Assembly (NCBI GenBank): GCA_009746045.1
Contig: RPFO01001184.1
Coordinates: 1 to 44,878, forward strand
DNA from: Mesostigma viride
Taxonomy: Eukaryota > Streptophyta > Mesostigmatophyceae > Mesostigmatales > Mesostigmataceae
DNA length: 44,878 nucleotides
Direction: 5' to 3'
The notes below the pieces were generated by a model. That model saw nothing but the letters and a program-made list of their open reading frames with translations. It was not told the origin of the DNA and ran no database searches. Shown here piece by piece: positions 1 to 10,675 of the stretch. Position numbers and translations under genes: made by a program. Position 1 is the stretch's first letter. Every line of letters begins with the position of its first letter.

Positions 1-782
1 TGGGGGGAACAAGACGACGCGCTTGCAGCCGACCACCTGGGGAGCAACCACAGGAAATACACGACCACACATAAACACGTGAGACAGCTGACCAGTTAAC
101 AAAACGACGGCAGTTCAGGGAACAGGACACCCGTTACGAGAATAATGCGCAGCCATGGGACCACGAGGGAAGAGGATGACACGCCCAAAACAGCCGACCA
201 CCCAAGGCAGCAACACACAGCCACACAAGGTCACGAAAACAGGCAAACACACACAGGGTAAGCACGTGCCAACGCGAGACAGCCGACCGGTGAGGGCAGG
301 TGAGGTAAATGCTGTTGAATAAATTGGGGGCGGGCGGGGGGGGGGGAGAGGATGGCGCGCTTGCAGGCCGACCAACTGAAAAGAAGACATTCACACAAAC
401 GAAGATGAGGGACAGCTGACTGTCTAAGAGAACAATGGAAGGGATGTGCTGTAACAGAGGGGGGGGGGGGGGGGGAGGAGGGGGGACAGGACTGCATGCT
501 TGCAGCTGCTCGCCTGGGAGCGAACAAAACGAATGCATACATCACAAATAACGAACATGATTGCGTACTACGAACAGAATATAAACAGAACATCATAGGA
601 AGTAAAACACTACAATCGTGATAAAATAGTATTGTACTAATACCACTCGTAGTAATATTAAACATGCACATGTGAGAGAGGCCGACCAGTGATGCGGGCA
701 TGTTATGCATGGACAGCCGGCAAATGACTCGAGCGTCAACAAGCTGGCCATTGGCATGAAATGCGTGATAGAGCTAACAGTA
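1..782. other. G-rich low-complexity DNA, no gene seen
   Basis: This stretch contains long G runs near 330-350 and 461-483. The open frames read from it on the minus strand are proline-rich and come from those runs. Repeated phrases such as 'acagccgacca' recur at about 110-bp spacing, so it looks like a decayed minisatellite. I see no domain and no convincing splice structure. It lies beyond the 3' side of the minus-strand TYW5-like gene, so a missing last exon could lie here or outside the window, but none is visible. Confidence 0.5.
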
Positions 783-1062
783 GTAAAAGAGTTTACTCAT
801 TACTGGAGCGAGCAGTGGTAAAAGAGTTTACAAGAGCGAGCAGTGGTAAAAGAGTTTACTGGAGCGAGCAGTGGTAAAAGAGTTTACTGGAGCGAGCAGC
901 GGCAAAAGAGTTTACGGGAGCGAGCAGTGGCAAAAAGAGTTTACTGGAGCGAGCAGTGGTAAAAGAGTTTACTGGAGCGAGCAGTGGCAAAAAAAGTTTA
1001 CTGGAGCGAGCAGTGGTAAAAGAGTTTACTGGAGGGAGCAGTGGCAAAAGAGTTTACTGAAA
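783..1062. repeat. 28-bp tandem repeat, about 10 copies
   Basis: The unit reads approximately AAAAGAGTTTACTGGAGCGA plus GCAGTGGT. Copies differ by single substitutions and one-base indels in the A run. The open frames on both strands across it are consequences of the repeat and are not proposed as genes. Confidence 0.9.
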
Positions 1063-1635
1063 CGGGCATGCAGGACACGATTCAGCTCATCGGCCACAAG
1101 GCACATGCTGTTGTCCTCAGAGAAGAAATACACCGGCATAGGAATTAGGTAAGTAAGTACCTAGCAAAGGTATACCGTTGAAGGCAAGTCTTAAGAGACC
1201 CGTGGTATTGTGCATGGCCAAGGTAATGGATGCTGCGCAAATAATTACCGCATATGTCAGTATGTGTGCGCATATGTCAGTATGCCTTTTTCCGGTGAAA
1301 TGGGTGTTTTTTTTTATTTCCATATATGTTTCCATACATGTTAGTATGCCTACCAACCAGCTTAGCAGATGAGCCAATTCATAGGTGCTAAACCTACTAG
1401 TATAAATTCAAACCTTGCATCGCATCACGCGTCATCACCCGCCTGCGCCCGCATTATGGCATCATCCGGCAGCCCCTCCCAAGCCCTAGCGTGGTTGGAT
1501 TCCCATCATTGCATACTTGCACGCTTTCCGTCACGTCAAGGTGCACTCGCAGCTGCCACCCTGATGAACATCCGCCTCCCAGCCAAACTGTTTTACCTGT
1601 GTAGCACTAACAAGAAAACATAGTACTGAATCCCC
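1063..1635. other. Anonymous DNA, no gene seen
   Basis: Several ORFs of 60-90 codons overlap here on both strands, but none shows a recognisable motif or codon pattern. The stretch lies between the 28-bp satellite and the first echo copy of the TYW5-like exon edge. It may be intron or 3' flank of that minus-strand gene. Confidence 0.4.
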
Positions 1636-1702
1636 GCCCACGTGCATGAGCACCTTTTCCTGGTCATCCACGATGCCACAGTGCGTCCGCAGCTGCCCAT
1701 CA
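1636..1702 (-). repeat. Decayed copy of the TYW5-like exon 3' edge (distal echo)
   Basis: Read on the minus strand, this resembles the true exon end at 2225-2275: a QLRTHCGIVDD-like stretch stands where the exon has QLWTHYDIMDN, followed by the donor-side sequence CACGTGGGC. The iron-ligand pattern HxD and the frame are lost, so it is a relic and not an alternative exon of equal standing. It is the most distant of three copies downstream of the real donor. Confidence 0.75.
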
Positions 1703-1989
1703 AACACGGCGAGTATACAACGCAATTTGTCAGTTGATATATTGGGATGCTCCTCCTATATCTATCCCATGTTGGCCTATCATCCTCCTGAGTCCTGAGT
1801 CCGCTCGCTACCTGCATAGATACTGCATACACTCTGCAGTATGTATGCGTTAGCTATGGCCCGGGATCCATGAAGCTCACTGTAATGGTCACTGTATATC
1901 ATCACTGTAATGATTCACCACTGCCCACCTCATGGAAACCACTAACCCATACACCAACATGACCCAATATTCCAAATACTTGCGAATCG

Positions 1990-2160
1990 TGACCCACCCA
2001 CCTGCGTGAGCACGTTGTCCAAGCCTTATTCGCCCAACAGGTTCCAAACGACCAAAATCAACACGCGCATTTCATTCCTTCGCCCATCCCCACCCACCCG
2101 CGTGAGCCCTTGTCCACGATGTCACAGTGCGCCCACAGCTGCCTGTCTAAAAGAATTACC
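1990..2160 (-). repeat. Two further decayed copies of the TYW5-like exon edge
   Basis: One copy, near 1994-2020, keeps only the donor side (GTGAGCACGTTGTCCA on the plus strand). The other, near 2092-2150, keeps the exon tail as QLWAHCDIVDK on the minus strand. The second copy shares intron sequence with the true exon flank: ACCAAAAT followed by CGCG/CATTTCATTC occurs at both 2050-2077 and 2184-2210. The duplicated unit was therefore exon tail plus about 70 bp of intron, with a spacing of about 130 bp. Confidence 0.75.
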
Positions 2161-2224
2161 TACCTAAAAGGTCCCAATCCAACCAAAATGGACAGACGCG
2201 TTTCATTCATTCCCTCGCACCCAC

Positions 2225-5200
2225 CTGCGTGAGCACGTTGTCCATGATGTCGTAGTGCGTCCACAGCTGCGTGCGCGCCGACGTCACCCTCAGCACCGAG
2301 CTGTGGTACTCCTCCAGCTCGTAGAGCAGCCCCTCGAACAAGTTTAAGTCCCCAGCGAGTCCAGGGAAGAGTGCCCGCACGTCTGAGGCCGTCCTTGCCG
2401 CCTCCTTGCCCTTGCCCGGGACGACCGAGCGCAGGTACAGACACTCACGAAGGTTATTATTAGATCGTCCAAGAGGGCCGCTGCCCCCATCCGGAACTGC
2501 GTGATCCGTGAGATGATGGGGACTGTCATTCATGCACTCGCGGTTATTGGCGTGGGGTTGATGGGGAACGACCTTCCCACCCGCCGGCTGGTTGCTGGCG
2601 TCAGGATGGCACACTCCACCACCGGGAACAGACTCCCTAGTAGCTTGGCTGTCATTGCCCACATAGCACGTGGCGCCCTTGACTCCCACATCACCTTCCC
2701 CCGCGTAGCGCCTAGGCTTCGCAGATCCTAGGGCTTCGCAAGGCACACCCCTACCATCCAAGCGATCTTGTACCCCCGCCCCTACGCCCGGTGCACTTTG
2801 CGCCCCCCCCCCGCGCATCGCTCTCCCGATGCACCCTCTCCTGACCCGCGGCCTGCGTCACCATCACGAACTCGCTCCCCCTTATCTTGACCGCCCTCCC
2901 CCTTGCGTTCCTGATGGGCTCCCCCGCAGGGCACAGCGCGTGCCGCCGCGACGCAGCGCGCCACAAACTCCCCAAAGCCCATGTCCACGAACGCAAAATT
3001 CTTGGGCGTGTTGGCCGGCCGGTGGCCCGCCAGGTCCACCACGCGCGCGCCAATGCCGCCAAAACTTGCCACCTGTCCCACCGCGCACACGTGCACACGC
3101 ACAACGCGGTCTGTGCCGACGGCCTCCACCAAATAGTCCAGGTCGCGCCACCTGGCGACGCAGGGGCCCAGGTCAAGGCCCGACAGAACCACGGGCTGCC
3201 CCCGCAGGAAAATCTCCCGGAAACTCTCGCGGGTGATGTTGGAAACGCGCGGCACTTGGCGTGGGCATGCGTGCCTGTTGTTGGACAAGCGCGGCGTCTC
3301 CCTCAGAGCCGCTCTAGGCGGTGACGGTCCTTCCGGCACCTGCCTTTGACCCGCTTGCCAACTGTAGTTTGACCAGCACGGAACATGGCGTGGGCCACCT
3401 CCAGGAGGCAGCCTTTGCGAGACGCCAAGTCCCTCCTCCATGCCATCTTCTTCCTCCAGGCCATGGACCTGAGGAAGGTCCCCCTCCCCCGCCTCCAGGC
3501 CATTACCCTGTGGATGGGCCCCCTCCCCCCCCACCCCTTCGTAGCGCCGCCGGTGATTCATCATGGCTTTGGCGCGCTCAGCATAAGGGTTTGCGTCTGC
3601 CACTGCCACCGCTGCCCCCAGCACCGCGGATGGCGACCCGGAGAGTGCTGGCGCCATCAACCCACTAGCTAACGCTCGCGTCGGCGCTGACACTGCTGCT
3701 CTTTGCCCACGCGCGGTTGCTGGTGGGGACGCCACGGTGGATGCCGCTAGCCCACTCGCTGTTGCCGGTGCTGGCGCAGCCGCTGGTGCCACTAACCGAC
3801 TTGCAAACGACACCGTGGCAGGCCGTGCCTCCCCGCCCCCGCTGCCGCCGCCACCGCCGCCAACGTCATCGCTGCCGCCGCCACCGCTCGCCTTGCTACC
3901 ACCAATGCCACCCGCGCGACTGCCGGGGAAGAATTCTGAGCCCACAGCTTCGCAATACAACTCCGTTTCCATGGGGGTTGGATTCTGAAAATGTTGGCCC
4001 CCGATGCCGTGATGCTGATGCTTGGCCTGCGGGCCCTTGCGGGCACCAGCTGCAGGCATCGGGGACTTGGCAGGATGCTGACTACTGGGAAGGGGCTTCC
4101 CCCCCGCAGCTGCCACCCGCTGCTGCTCTCGCTGGGAGCGCTTGGGCGCGCGATGTGGGCACACGCTGGACGCCACCCAGTCAAACCGGACGCCAGCTGG
4201 CGCATCCTCCGGGGAAGGCACAAACCGGACGCCAGCCGGCGACTCTTCTTCACTCTCCACGGCAGGGCAGACGCGAGCCCCCTCTTCCCCGTCCCCACTT
4301 TCACAGGCCTCCCCGTCGCCGCGCTGCCCCCGGACTCCCAACAGGGTACAACAGGTACGGAAACCAACATCGCCCGTGCAAGGCTCGGCTAGAGGTGGAG
4401 CCTCCGTGCAGGGTTTGCTGTGCGAAACCTTCGTGCTGGCTTGATCCCCCGGCTTGCCCGTTCCATCCTGCTCAGCGCCTGTGCTGCGAGCGCTGTCCAT
4501 GCCTGAGATCCCAGACGCACCATCAGTGCACCTAGCCTCCGACACATTGTTGATGGTTGAGGAATCAGACACACCGTCATGGCTTCTAGCCTCCGACACG
4601 CCATCAGTACTTCTAGCCTCCGACACACTGTTCGTGCCAGAGGTTGTGGACACACCGCTACTCTGCTTGGTTTCCCGCCCGCCATTGGTTTGTTGAGTGC
4701 CCGCGGCGGCGCGGCGGCATCCTCCCTCGGATGCAAATGACGCCGCCAGCTGGCACGCACGCTCCCTCGCAGTGTCGGACGCAATAACCAGAGGGATGGC
4801 CACCGCGCCATAGGCTGGCCGGTCGCACGTGCGCGCTGGTGACTGCCCACGCTCGTGCGCACAAGCAAGCGGCGCCGGGTTCCCCATACGGAACAAAGGT
4901 TCCGTAGTACCCTCTTGGCAGGGTTCAGGAGTACCCGTTTGAGAGGGTTCAGAAGTACCCGTTTGAGAGGGTTCAGAAGTACCCGTCTCGCAGGGCGCGT
5001 CATGCGACCTCTGTGCATGCGACCTCTGCGCCGCATCAGTCTCTTTCCGTGTTGGTATTTGTGATGCAGGCGCGGTATTAGACAGACTCTGCGCCTGCGC
5101 ATTACATGAAGACTCTTCGATGAGTGTCAGCGTCTGCCATGCACTAGACAAGCCTCTCCCACATGCTTGTGATGCAGGACTAGACAGCCTCTTCGACGAA

Positions 5201-5436
5201 TCCATCTGCGTTGGCGTGTGGGACGCGTCCATCTCTGTGACGGAAGGCAGACCAAACAGCTCACCCGTGAACAGAGTAGCAGGAGGTCGAGTCTGTGTAG
5301 TACAGGGCGCAGCGCCAAAGACCTTGCCCGTGCGCCGGTGCGGGTCCAACAAACCCGCAAGCGCCGCCTCCGCCTTCACACGCTCTGCTAGGGAGGGCGG
5401 GGCCAGCAGTACAGGGATCCATCCGGCGTCCGTCAT
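2225..5436 (-). CDS. TYW5-like tRNA wybutosine hydroxylase (JmjC/cupin-8), 3' part missing
   Basis: TYW5 enzymes are Fe(II)/2-oxoglutarate oxygenases that hydroxylate the wybutosine base at position 37 of tRNA-Phe. The first exon opens at the ATG ending at 5436, the first ATG after an in-frame stop near 5483. About 725 residues of disordered, repeat-rich sequence (EPSQTGT repeats, GVSEARS repeats, a glycine run) precede the enzyme domain. The domain starts with PRVSNITRESFREIFLRG and includes VVLSGLDLGPC and KNFAFVDMGFGEF, all typical of TYW5. A second block in another frame (about 2225-2470) gives ECLYLRSVV, ALFPGLAGDLNLFE and QLWTHYDIMDNVLTQ, carrying the iron ligands of the HxD motif. It ends at a CAG|GTGGGT donor at 2225. 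An intron of roughly 350 bp must join the blocks, but I could not fix its ends. The C-terminal part with the distal iron-binding His was not found, so the gene either continues beyond the window or is truncated. Family call fairly sure; completeness unknown. Confidence 0.75.
2470..2850 (-). other. Probable intron of the TYW5-like gene (ends not fixed)
   Basis: The TYW5 homology stops after a charged stretch (ERKGEGGQDKGE) near 2870 and resumes in another reading frame near 2455. The intervening sequence has no TYW5 similarity. Candidate donors on the minus strand are GATG|GTGACG (near 2860) and GAGG|GTGCAT (near 2830). A candidate acceptor is GGGGCAG|CGGC near 2480. RNA evidence would be needed to choose between them. 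Confidence 0.45.
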
Positions 5437-5681
5437 GAGCCCAGGGTGGACAGGTCTTGTTCTTGCTCGCCCACAACACTAGCAACACACGACCGTGTTG
5501 GCGACAGCGATTTCCCCACCCCACCTTGGCCACTGCGTGTGCCTCATGAATTGATGGACACGTAGGCTCCACCACACAGGCAGCGCCGGTGCTGCTGGCT
5601 TCGCTTCTCGGCTACGCCTCTGCCAACTGTCGTTTGGTGAAGCCTCAAACGTCGCTCGGTTAAGCCTCAAAAGTCCCTCGG
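5437..5681. promoter_or_regulatory. Intergenic gap between DUF167 and TYW5-like genes
   Basis: About 245 bp separate the DUF167 stop codon from the TYW5-like ATG on the same strand. It must hold the 3' end of one transcript and the 5' end of the next. A short direct repeat of CGGTTAAGCCTCA occurs at 5658 and 5678. No TATA box or other defined element was recognised. Confidence 0.4.
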
Positions 5682-6524
5682 TTAAGCCTCAGCCAATGCC
5701 AGTTCCAACTTGCCCACGACGCTCGCGAAAGTGACGCCCCGCTCCCCACCCCCCGCGACCACCGCGGTCTTGCTCCGGTTCTTCCCCCCACCGTGCAGCA
5801 ACGACACCTGTCCCTTGGGCAGGCCGAGAATATCGGCTAGCACCCGTACGAGCTCGAGGTTGGCTTCCCCGTCCTGCGGTTTTGCTGCCAGACGCACACC
5901 GATATCCCCCTGAGCCTCGTCAAGTCCGGTCACCGCCGAGTCCTTTGCGCCAGGCTTCACCAGGACCTTGATGTGGATGGCGCCCCCGTTGGGGCTCTCT
6001 GTGACACACCCGCACGCGACGAGCTTGCTGATGGGACCGGTGGCTTGTTTGCGATGGGGATGTTCGGAGTTGGGGCGGCCCGGGGGAGTTGAGACGCTGC
6101 CCACGCCAGCACCGCTGCTATTTTTAGACGCTTTCGTGTTGGTGCTCCGGCCCACGCTTATGCTGCCACTGCTGCCGCCCTTGGCTGGCCGTGGATCGGG
6201 CATCAACGGTTGCGGGCACACGGCGGTGTATAGAGGTGCCCGGCGCGTGAACCTGCGGGGTGGAAGCTTGCCACCCGCTTGAACCCGCGTCCGCACGGAG
6301 GGGTACTGCAGAGCTGGACAATGCGTGGACCTGGGGGGGATGAGCGAGGGCATACGGCATTGGCGAGGGGGGAGGACGGCAGAGGCGAAGGGGGGAGGGA
6401 GGCAGAGGTGAGGGGGGGCGGAAGGCAGAGGCGAGGGTGGGAGGAAGGCAGAGGTGAGGGGGGCAGGACGGCGGAGGCCAGACTTGGGCAAAAAGGCAGG
6501 GGCGAGACTGGGGTAGAGGGTCAC
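5682..6524 (-). CDS. DUF167 / UPF0235 (YggU, C15orf40-type) protein
   Basis: The last 110 residues read as a DUF167 domain: GCVTESPNGG, HIKVLVKPGAKDSAV, a GDIGVRLAAKPQDGEANLEL block, the LGLPKGQVSLLHGGGKNRSK core and a final helix ending at the stop. DUF167 is a small alpha/beta fold found from bacteria to humans; its function is not established. The open frame allows 280 codons. The first 100 or so are proline- and leucine-rich and come from a GGCAGAGG-type repeat (6360-6500), which may be 5' flank. Possible starts are Met58 and Met108 (codon 6201-6203); the latter gives about 173 residues and resembles the start of animal homologues. A longer form could carry an organelle-targeting leader. 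No intron is needed. The TYW5-like gene follows on the same strand. Confidence 0.8.
   Translation of the reverse strand: MTLYPSLAPAFLPKSGLRRPAPLTSAFLPPSPLPSAPPHLCLPPPFASAVLPPRQCRMPSLIPPRSTHCPALQYPSVRTRVQAGGKLPPRRFTRRAPLYTAVCPQPLMPDPRPAKGGSSGSISVGRSTNTKASKNSSGAGVGSVSTPPGRPNSEHPHRKQATGPISKLVACGCVTESPNGGAIHIKVLVKPGAKDSAVTGLDEAQGDIGVRLAAKPQDGEANLELVRVLADILGLPKGQVSLLHGGGKNRSKTAVVAGGGERGVTFASVVGKLELALAEA
6310..6510. repeat. G/A-rich degenerate minisatellite (GGCAGAGGYGAGGG)
   Basis: About ten imperfect copies of a GGCAGAGGCGAGGGG-like unit overlap the 5' end of the DUF167 open frame. This makes the upstream part of that frame suspect as coding sequence. Confidence 0.7.
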
Positions 6525-6603
6525 TCAAAGAGCCGTTATATGAAGGAAACTTTGGGCTCTTGGGCGCGGAGCCAGTGCCAAACACATCTGGAGTGATAGA
6601 GTC

Positions 6604-6840
6604 ACTCAAAGGGGGTACAGCTAAATGCTTTACCTACAGCGACAAAAGGTATAGCTAACTGCTTGATCTACAGCGACAAAAGGTATAGCTAACTGCTTGA
6701 ACTACAGCGACAAAAGGTATAGCTATCTGCTTGACCTACAGCTACAGAAGGTATACCAACTGCTTGAACTACAGCGACAAAAGGTATAGATAACTGCTTG
6801 ACCTACAGCTACAGAAGGTATAGCTAACTGCTTGACCTTA
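6604..6840. repeat. 34-bp tandem repeat, about 6.5 copies
   Basis: The unit is approximately CTACAGCGACAAAAGGTATA plus GCTAACTGCTTGA, recurring every 33-34 bp. A variant with CTACAGAAGG in place of CGACAAAAGG alternates in the later copies, so subunits were co-amplified. Confidence 0.9.
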
Positions 6841-6899
6841 CACCCTGATTCACCCTAGATTGTCTGCCATGGAACAGGCGTGCGGTCAGGGAGTAAGTC

Positions 6900-7110
6900 A
6901 CCGCCGAGAAGAACAGGAGCTGATAGGGGGAAGAGAGAACGGGAGATTATAGGGGGAAGAGAGCGGTGGGTGATGGGGGAAGAGAGAGGTGGGTGATGGG
7001 GGAAGAGAGTGGTGGATGATGCGGGAAGAGAGCGGTGGATGACAGGGGGAAGAGAGAACGGGAGATTATAGGGGGGATAGAGAACGGGAGATTATAGGGA
7101 TCATAGGAGG
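6900..7110. repeat. Purine-rich tandem repeat (GGGGGAAGAGAG type)
   Basis: About eight copies of a 22-27 bp unit beginning GGGGGAAGAGAG occur here. Two tail variants are interleaved: GGTGGGTGAT and AACGGGAGATTATAG. The minus-strand frame through it is serine/proline-rich and repeat-derived. Confidence 0.85.
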
Positions 7111-8284
7111 GTAAACGGGGGTCTTTGTGCAGAGAAGGATGTTGATTAAGCAATCTCTGGGCTAGCTGGGAATGGCAAGATAGGAATACTAAAATAGTAG
7201 TAAGATATGAACAGTAGCTAGGACATGTGAGATAGGAATGGAGAAAATGACGAGACTAGAAGAAACTAGAAGAGAATGTTGGCGTAGAGCACACTATAGA
7301 ACCTAGGAATTGTTTATAATAAGGTCAACATCATACAGTACGTATACAACATAGGTGCTACATACAAGGCTAATGATAAGAAACATGACTATCAAGCAAT
7401 CTATCAAACAGACAAACACAAAAGATGGACGCCTCAAAGACACGCCTGCTGCAATGCATCTACAAGGAGTGCGTGTCAATTACTTGGCTTTGACACTATC
7501 GTTGGGAAAGTTAACGCTGTTGCCTTGCCAACCAAAAGACGATGAAATTCCCAAAATTCTTCCTAGGCAGTTCAGCTCTCTTCAACGCAAGAGAACAGTG
7601 GAGAAGAGCCCTCTTCAAAGCAAGAGTACATGGGACACGGGCCGCCCAGGCTCCCAGGCCAACACCCAGCCGGCCTGAAGAAACAGGCTTAACGTGCAAG
7701 ATGTGCAGCCTCAGACTGAGAGAAGCACCTCCACGACGGCCTCCTTAGATGAACCAGCAACACCCTGCCCAAACTAAACCCCGGATGGCGTATGTAACAT
7801 ACAGGAATTCAGGAAGATTGCCACTGCTTGACCGGAAGGGGTCACCAATGGCATAAATGCAGTGCACTAATATGCAGGTAAAAACTGGGTGTCCAGGGCA
7901 GATGCATGTTAGTAAACGAAATCACTAAGCAACTACGGATATAGAGACGGACATTTTTTGGCCATAACTTTCATTGAGTGCTACGCCACCCACCTTCCAA
8001 AAGCGTGGGAATCCTCGAGCGTCGCCGCCCAGTCGTTCGCAACGGTATTTGCTTGGAAATAAAGCGCACGGGGGAATGATGAGGCAGCCAAATGTGGAAC
8101 AGGGCGCGTTGTTGTTCGCCACAACAGACTGTACAAAATATGCTGTGACCGCAGCGCAGCCGCCTCATGAATTCCCTCGGAAGTCCGTGACTTGAGGTTT
8201 GCAGCCTGGGCGCCGAACCGCCATTAACGTATTCATTACCGGACCTGCACTGTGAATCTGTGAAATTACTGCGATATTGCGAAG
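7111..8284. other. Anonymous DNA, no gene supported
   Basis: Short ORFs (60-107 codons) overlap on both strands with no domain or family resemblance. At 7355-7678 the plus-strand frame is the longest, but its composition looks unselected. Confidence 0.4.
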
Positions 8285-8289
8285 ACCGT

Positions 8290-8485
8290 TACAGTCATTC
8301 ACGCCTTAAGTTGGGTTCGAGGTTTTTGAGGGGGTCAACCCAACTTAAGGCGTGAACTCAACTTAAGGCGTGAATGACTCTACTAAATTCTACTAATTTA
8401 AACTGAAGGTACTTAAACATACTATTCTAAACTACTTTGAACTTCGAATCCCGAAATCCTATCCGACCCAACTTAAGGGGACGTG
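8290..8485. repeat. Cluster of inverted and direct ACTTAAGGCGTGAA repeats
   Basis: TTCACGCCTTAAGTTGGG (8299-8316) is followed by its inverted partner CCCAACTTAAGGCGTGAA and then another direct copy, with CCCAACTTAAGGGG near 8467. A related palindromic cluster lies at 11107-11145. Such clusters are common at transposon ends; the 2.8 kb between them may be one non-autonomous or decayed element. There is no clear target duplication. Confidence 0.5.
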
Positions 8486-10306
8486 GCGCGCCGAATATTT
8501 TCCGCGCGAAAAAATTCGCGGCACCGGCCGTACCGTGAAAAGTGGGTGCTCCGTGCGCGCACCACTTGCGGAAGTGGCCATGGCGACTGCGTTTAGGCGA
8601 AACTAGCAATGTAGGGCTAGAGAAATGCAAAAAAAATGATTGGATGTTGAAGACGATGATTTAATGATGTTGGATTGCGGCGGCAAGTGGCTGGTTTACA
8701 ATATCGCTGCTTTCTTTTACTGCCATCGGCATGGGGGGTAATCTGCATTTTTTGGTCGCGCGGAATAAAATAGAATTCGTGATTGCGGCAGTAAATTCTC
8801 AGTTTTGGGGGTCTTTTTGACCGTGAAGGATGCATTCATATCGGTAGCATCGAATTCTAAACCGAACGGGTGCTTTTTGCTACATTTTCGGCCATTCTCT
8901 GTAAGTATTTTTTCAGGCCTGCGCAGTGCATGTCGGAACCTTCCATGGAAGAACGGCCGTTGTTGCGCGCCTGGGCGAGGGATCTACGAGGGCAAGGTAT
9001 AGATTTGTGGCGACTGTTATCTACTATCAGTTCTTTCTTCGAAGAGCTCATCGTTCGAAGTTTTTTGCGTTCGTTTTGGTCAGTTTCCGCCAGTTAACTC
9101 TCCGTTGCGTGCCGTCGTGTTGACGAATACCTGGCAGCTTTAGCTTGTTTTCGTTGATGTCTTGATCAAATCCGCTTTAGTCTCAGCCGATAGATCCTAG
9201 GGAAGGCGTAAGGGATTTCATAGCACGTGTTCTGGCAAGGATGTTGTGCGTATGGACGCTTCTTGTTGTGTGATAGTGACGCACCCTTTCCTCGCAGCGG
9301 CATCACAGCGGTCAGAAGCTGAACGGCCGCCACTGGTTTCTTTGCATTTTATCGTGCAGGGAAGGAATTTTTGAAATCGACGATCATGTTGGAGATATTG
9401 CATTCGTGTGACTGCATGTAGATAGCTGCCATCATTGGTTTATTTGAGCTTTCCTTGTTATGATGATGTGACAAGACAGCAATGTTGCTGAGCCAACCAT
9501 GGTTAACATGGTTGACTGCATACAAGCTTTGTATGCCATGATCTCCTTGGTTCCTTGCCCTCCATAGTTCCAGTTTGTTGCCCATGTCGGGTAGTGCAGT
9601 TAAGGAGTTGTTGCTGTGTTGGTAAGCTTGGTTGGCATAACCCTTACAATCTAACGTGGGAGAAACATAGAAAATGCTGGTAATGCATGTGAGTGCCATC
9701 ATCATTATTGCTATTCACGTACTTATAAGTCTGGCCATGCTCGAGGGACGGTGAAGGAGTATGAGGTGCGTGGCCACCCCTTTGTACTTCACAACATATT
9801 CAGCATGGATTTGATCCATGTTGATGGCATGTAAAGTGTGATTGTGTTTACTTGCTTTCTGAGTGGTCCTTAGCGCCTTGTCAGGTAGTGAGTGGTCGTC
9901 TAGGAAACCCATCAGTGCGTGCCACAGTGACCCCCAACCTTGAGCATGTGTCGTCATCAGTGTGCTAGAGTTAATTATATGTGCTTTTGATCATAGATTT
10001 GCTGAGTTCTTAGCATGAAGTTTACAAGGTAACCTTGGGTAGAGTATAGTGTATGCTCTCTTGGCATGTATGCCTAGCGATCGTGTTGCTATGCTTGCGC
10101 TGGCAAGGTTGGCCATGCCGAGGGCAGATGAGGGAAGATGTGGTGCCTAGCCGTTTGCTTATGTTTTGTGATCGAGTGGGGCATGCTTTCTGGCTTTTTG
10201 GATGGAAAACAGCATGCCTAAGTGGCCATATACAAAGAAACCCCCCTTAAGCTTATGTTCAGGTTTTAGCACGCATAACCTTATTACTTGAGCAAGACTT
10301 GTCGGA
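8486..10306. other. Anonymous DNA, possible 5' part of the PHD-encoding unit
   Basis: Most of this stretch has no recognisable gene. One short candidate first exon exists on the plus strand at about 8929-8994. It encodes MSEPSMEERPLLRAWARDL and runs into a GCAAG|GTATAG donor-like site. It could belong to the PHD-finger unit at 10307-10585, but no intermediate exon was found, so the link is a guess. Confidence 0.3.
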
Positions 10307-10675
10307 ATGACCTGTGTTAAGGGTGGCTGCCACGACGTGATGCAAAGGGAGGGGCAGGGGGACGATGGGGAAGGTAGTAGTGATGATGAGAATGATGTTG
10401 ATAATATTCCTTGCCTTGCATGTGCTTCCCCGGATGAAATTGACGGTGTCCCTTTCCTGCTGTGCAGCACATTCGGGTGCAAGGGAGGACTGCATGGGTG
10501 CTGCGCTGACCCCCCGTTGACTAAGGAGCCCAAGGGGGATTGGTTTTGCCCTGCCTGCCTTGTGCAGGATGCTTACAAGGGCTGATATAGTGACATTTTC
10601 TGTTTTAGCGGGCATTTTTTTTAAAACACGTCTGACGCAATAACTTGAGCTAGCCTTGTCGGAATGACCTGGGAC
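10271..10675. repeat. Direct repeats flanking the PHD exon
   Basis: The phrase ACTTGAGC followed by A/T-AG and CTTGTCGGAATGACCTG occurs at about 10286-10313 and again at about 10643-10671, just outside each end of the PHD open frame. A weaker partial copy ending AATGACCTG is at about 10774. Confidence 0.7.
10307..10585 (+). CDS. PHD-finger protein fragment (C4HC3), probable last exon
   Basis: An acidic stretch (GEGSSDDENDVDN) leads into a complete PHD zinc finger with Cys/His spacing CLAC, then CSTFGC, then HGCC, and closes with GDWFCPAC before the stop. All eight zinc ligands are present. PHD fingers usually read histone H3 tails, and some transposase families carry one. The frame opens at an ATG at 10307 and gives only 92 residues, so this is either a very small protein or, more likely, the last exon of a larger one. 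The exon lies between two copies of a 30-bp sequence and inside a repeat-bracketed segment, so it may belong to a mobile element. Domain call firm; gene structure unknown. Confidence 0.6.
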   Translation: MTCVKGGCHDVMQREGQGDDGEGSSDDENDVDNIPCLACASPDEIDGVPFLLCSTFGCKGGLHGCCADPPLTKEPKGDWFCPACLVQDAYKG

